A DNA stretch of 64,000 bases from JAVJSU01 sp040219275 (lineage in GTDB: Bacteria > Chloroflexota > Anaerolineae > Aggregatilineales > Phototrophicaceae), in contig JAVJSU010000003.1 in the NCBI GenBank assembly GCA_040219275.1, positions 122,635-186,634 of the forward strand. The letters are read 5' to 3'. Positions 63,884 through 64,000 of the stretch are shown one piece after another. The notes beneath the pieces were generated by a model, which saw only the letters and a list, made by a program, of their open reading frames with translations, had not been told where the DNA came from and ran no database searches. Numbering within the stretch: the stretch's first letter is position 1; the number at the start of each line of letters is the position of its first letter. The position numbers were made by a program, and so were the translations under genes.

Positions 63884-64000
63884 GAAAAGAGAGACAATGG
63901 GGCGAAAAAGGAAAGCCTCATGTCAACAGAATTCGGTGCGAGTATAGAACAGTGCTTTGGTGACTTGCCGGATCCGCGTGTGCGGGGTCGTTGCGACCAC
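63862..64000 (+). mobile_element. Left end of an ISAs1-family insertion sequence (cut by window edge)
   Basis: The transposase at 63920 is the evidence for an IS. The left boundary is not certain; a CAGGG-starting sequence at 63862 (CAGGGTAATCGCATCA) is a candidate terminal repeat because ISAs1-like elements often begin this way, as I recall, and it falls where kinase homology ends. The right end and target duplication lie outside the window. Confidence 0.55.
63920..64000 (+). CDS. ISAs1-family transposase (N-terminal part, cut by window edge)
   Basis: The frame is open from ATG 63920 to the window edge, 27 codons. The reading FGDLPDPRVRGRCDH matches the start of the conserved N-terminal region of ISAs1-family DDE transposases (F-x-L-x-DPR-x-x-x-x-x-H). 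AAGGAAA lies six bases before the ATG. The catalytic residues are outside the window. Confidence 0.8.
   Translation, partial: MSTEFGASIEQCFGDLPDPRVRGRCDH

Noticed and set aside
1..64000. tRNA or rRNA genes
   Set aside because: No T-loop-like GGTTCRANNCC with acceptor stems and no rRNA-like stretch was noticed by eye; a tRNAscan run would settle it.

Overview
The window is a bacterial chromosome segment, densely coding, with the largest gene-free stretch just under 300 bases (9433-9730). No rRNA, tRNA or CRISPR array was seen. The gene mix suggests a member of the Chloroflexota, probably Anaerolineae or a relative; this is inference from gene content, not a phylogenetic result. Pointers are the many lipoproteins with Thr/Pro/Glu-rich linkers, a Tad secretion cluster with a two-component pair beside it, multi-GAF histidine kinases, a TPR-Yip1-like protein, a HEAT-repeat NTPase and a large set of multi-pass GT-C glycosyltransferases.

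Layout. 1-9.4 kb is metabolism: the end of a 2-oxoacid:ferredoxin oxidoreductase alpha subunit and its beta subunit (+), then on the minus strand RluE-type pseudouridine synthase, cystathionine beta-synthase, a class I aminotransferase, RNase HI and aconitase, with one plus-strand TPR membrane protein. 9.7-13.9 kb (+) holds an HGSNAT-like membrane protein, a thermolysin-like HExxH protein and an anchored DsbA-like thioredoxin. 13.9-22.5 kb (-) holds HIT, a PaaG-like isomerase, FabG, then a lon operon: Lon, an AlbA_2 (Schlafen-type) regulator, a LysM lipoprotein and a beta-propeller lipoprotein. 22.6-27.3 kb (+) is an envelope operon: an anchored Ig-like protein, a solute-binding-like lipoprotein and two family 2 glycosyltransferases.

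27.3-37 kb (-) holds hibernation factor HPF, ComF and a Tad/type IVc pilus machine (cpaB, cpaE, cpaF, tadB, tadC, transcribed in that order), preceded by a DegS/NarL-type histidine kinase and LuxR-type regulator. No pilin, prepilin peptidase or secretin lies in the window. 37.2-40.2 kb (+) is a ylmD-ylmE-ylmG-like cluster plus a DUF167 gene and a lipoprotein. 40.2-43.8 kb (-) holds a large NTPase with HEAT repeats and a coiled-coil zinc-ribbon protein.

43.9-60.5 kb is a surface-glycan region: an initiating sugar-phosphate transferase, an O-antigen-ligase-like protein with TPRs and seven other multi-pass membrane proteins, interrupted by a minus-strand GMC oxidoreductase and by an Mrr-type restriction endonuclease co-transcribed with the glycosyltransferases. 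60.5-63.9 kb (+) holds a PspA/IM30-like protein and a triple-GAF hybrid-like histidine kinase. The kinase ends at the edge of what looks like an ISAs1-family insertion sequence whose transposase starts at 63920 and leaves the window.

The clearest points for a second look are the probable IS insertion into the last codons of the kinase, the Mrr gene inside the glycan operon, the kinase beside the Tad cluster whose ATP-binding boxes look degenerate, a CpaE with an apparently intact phospho-receiver domain, a duplicated module in a lipoprotein, and a recurring TAGACT-type -10 promoter element. I did not find a clearly new multi-gene system.
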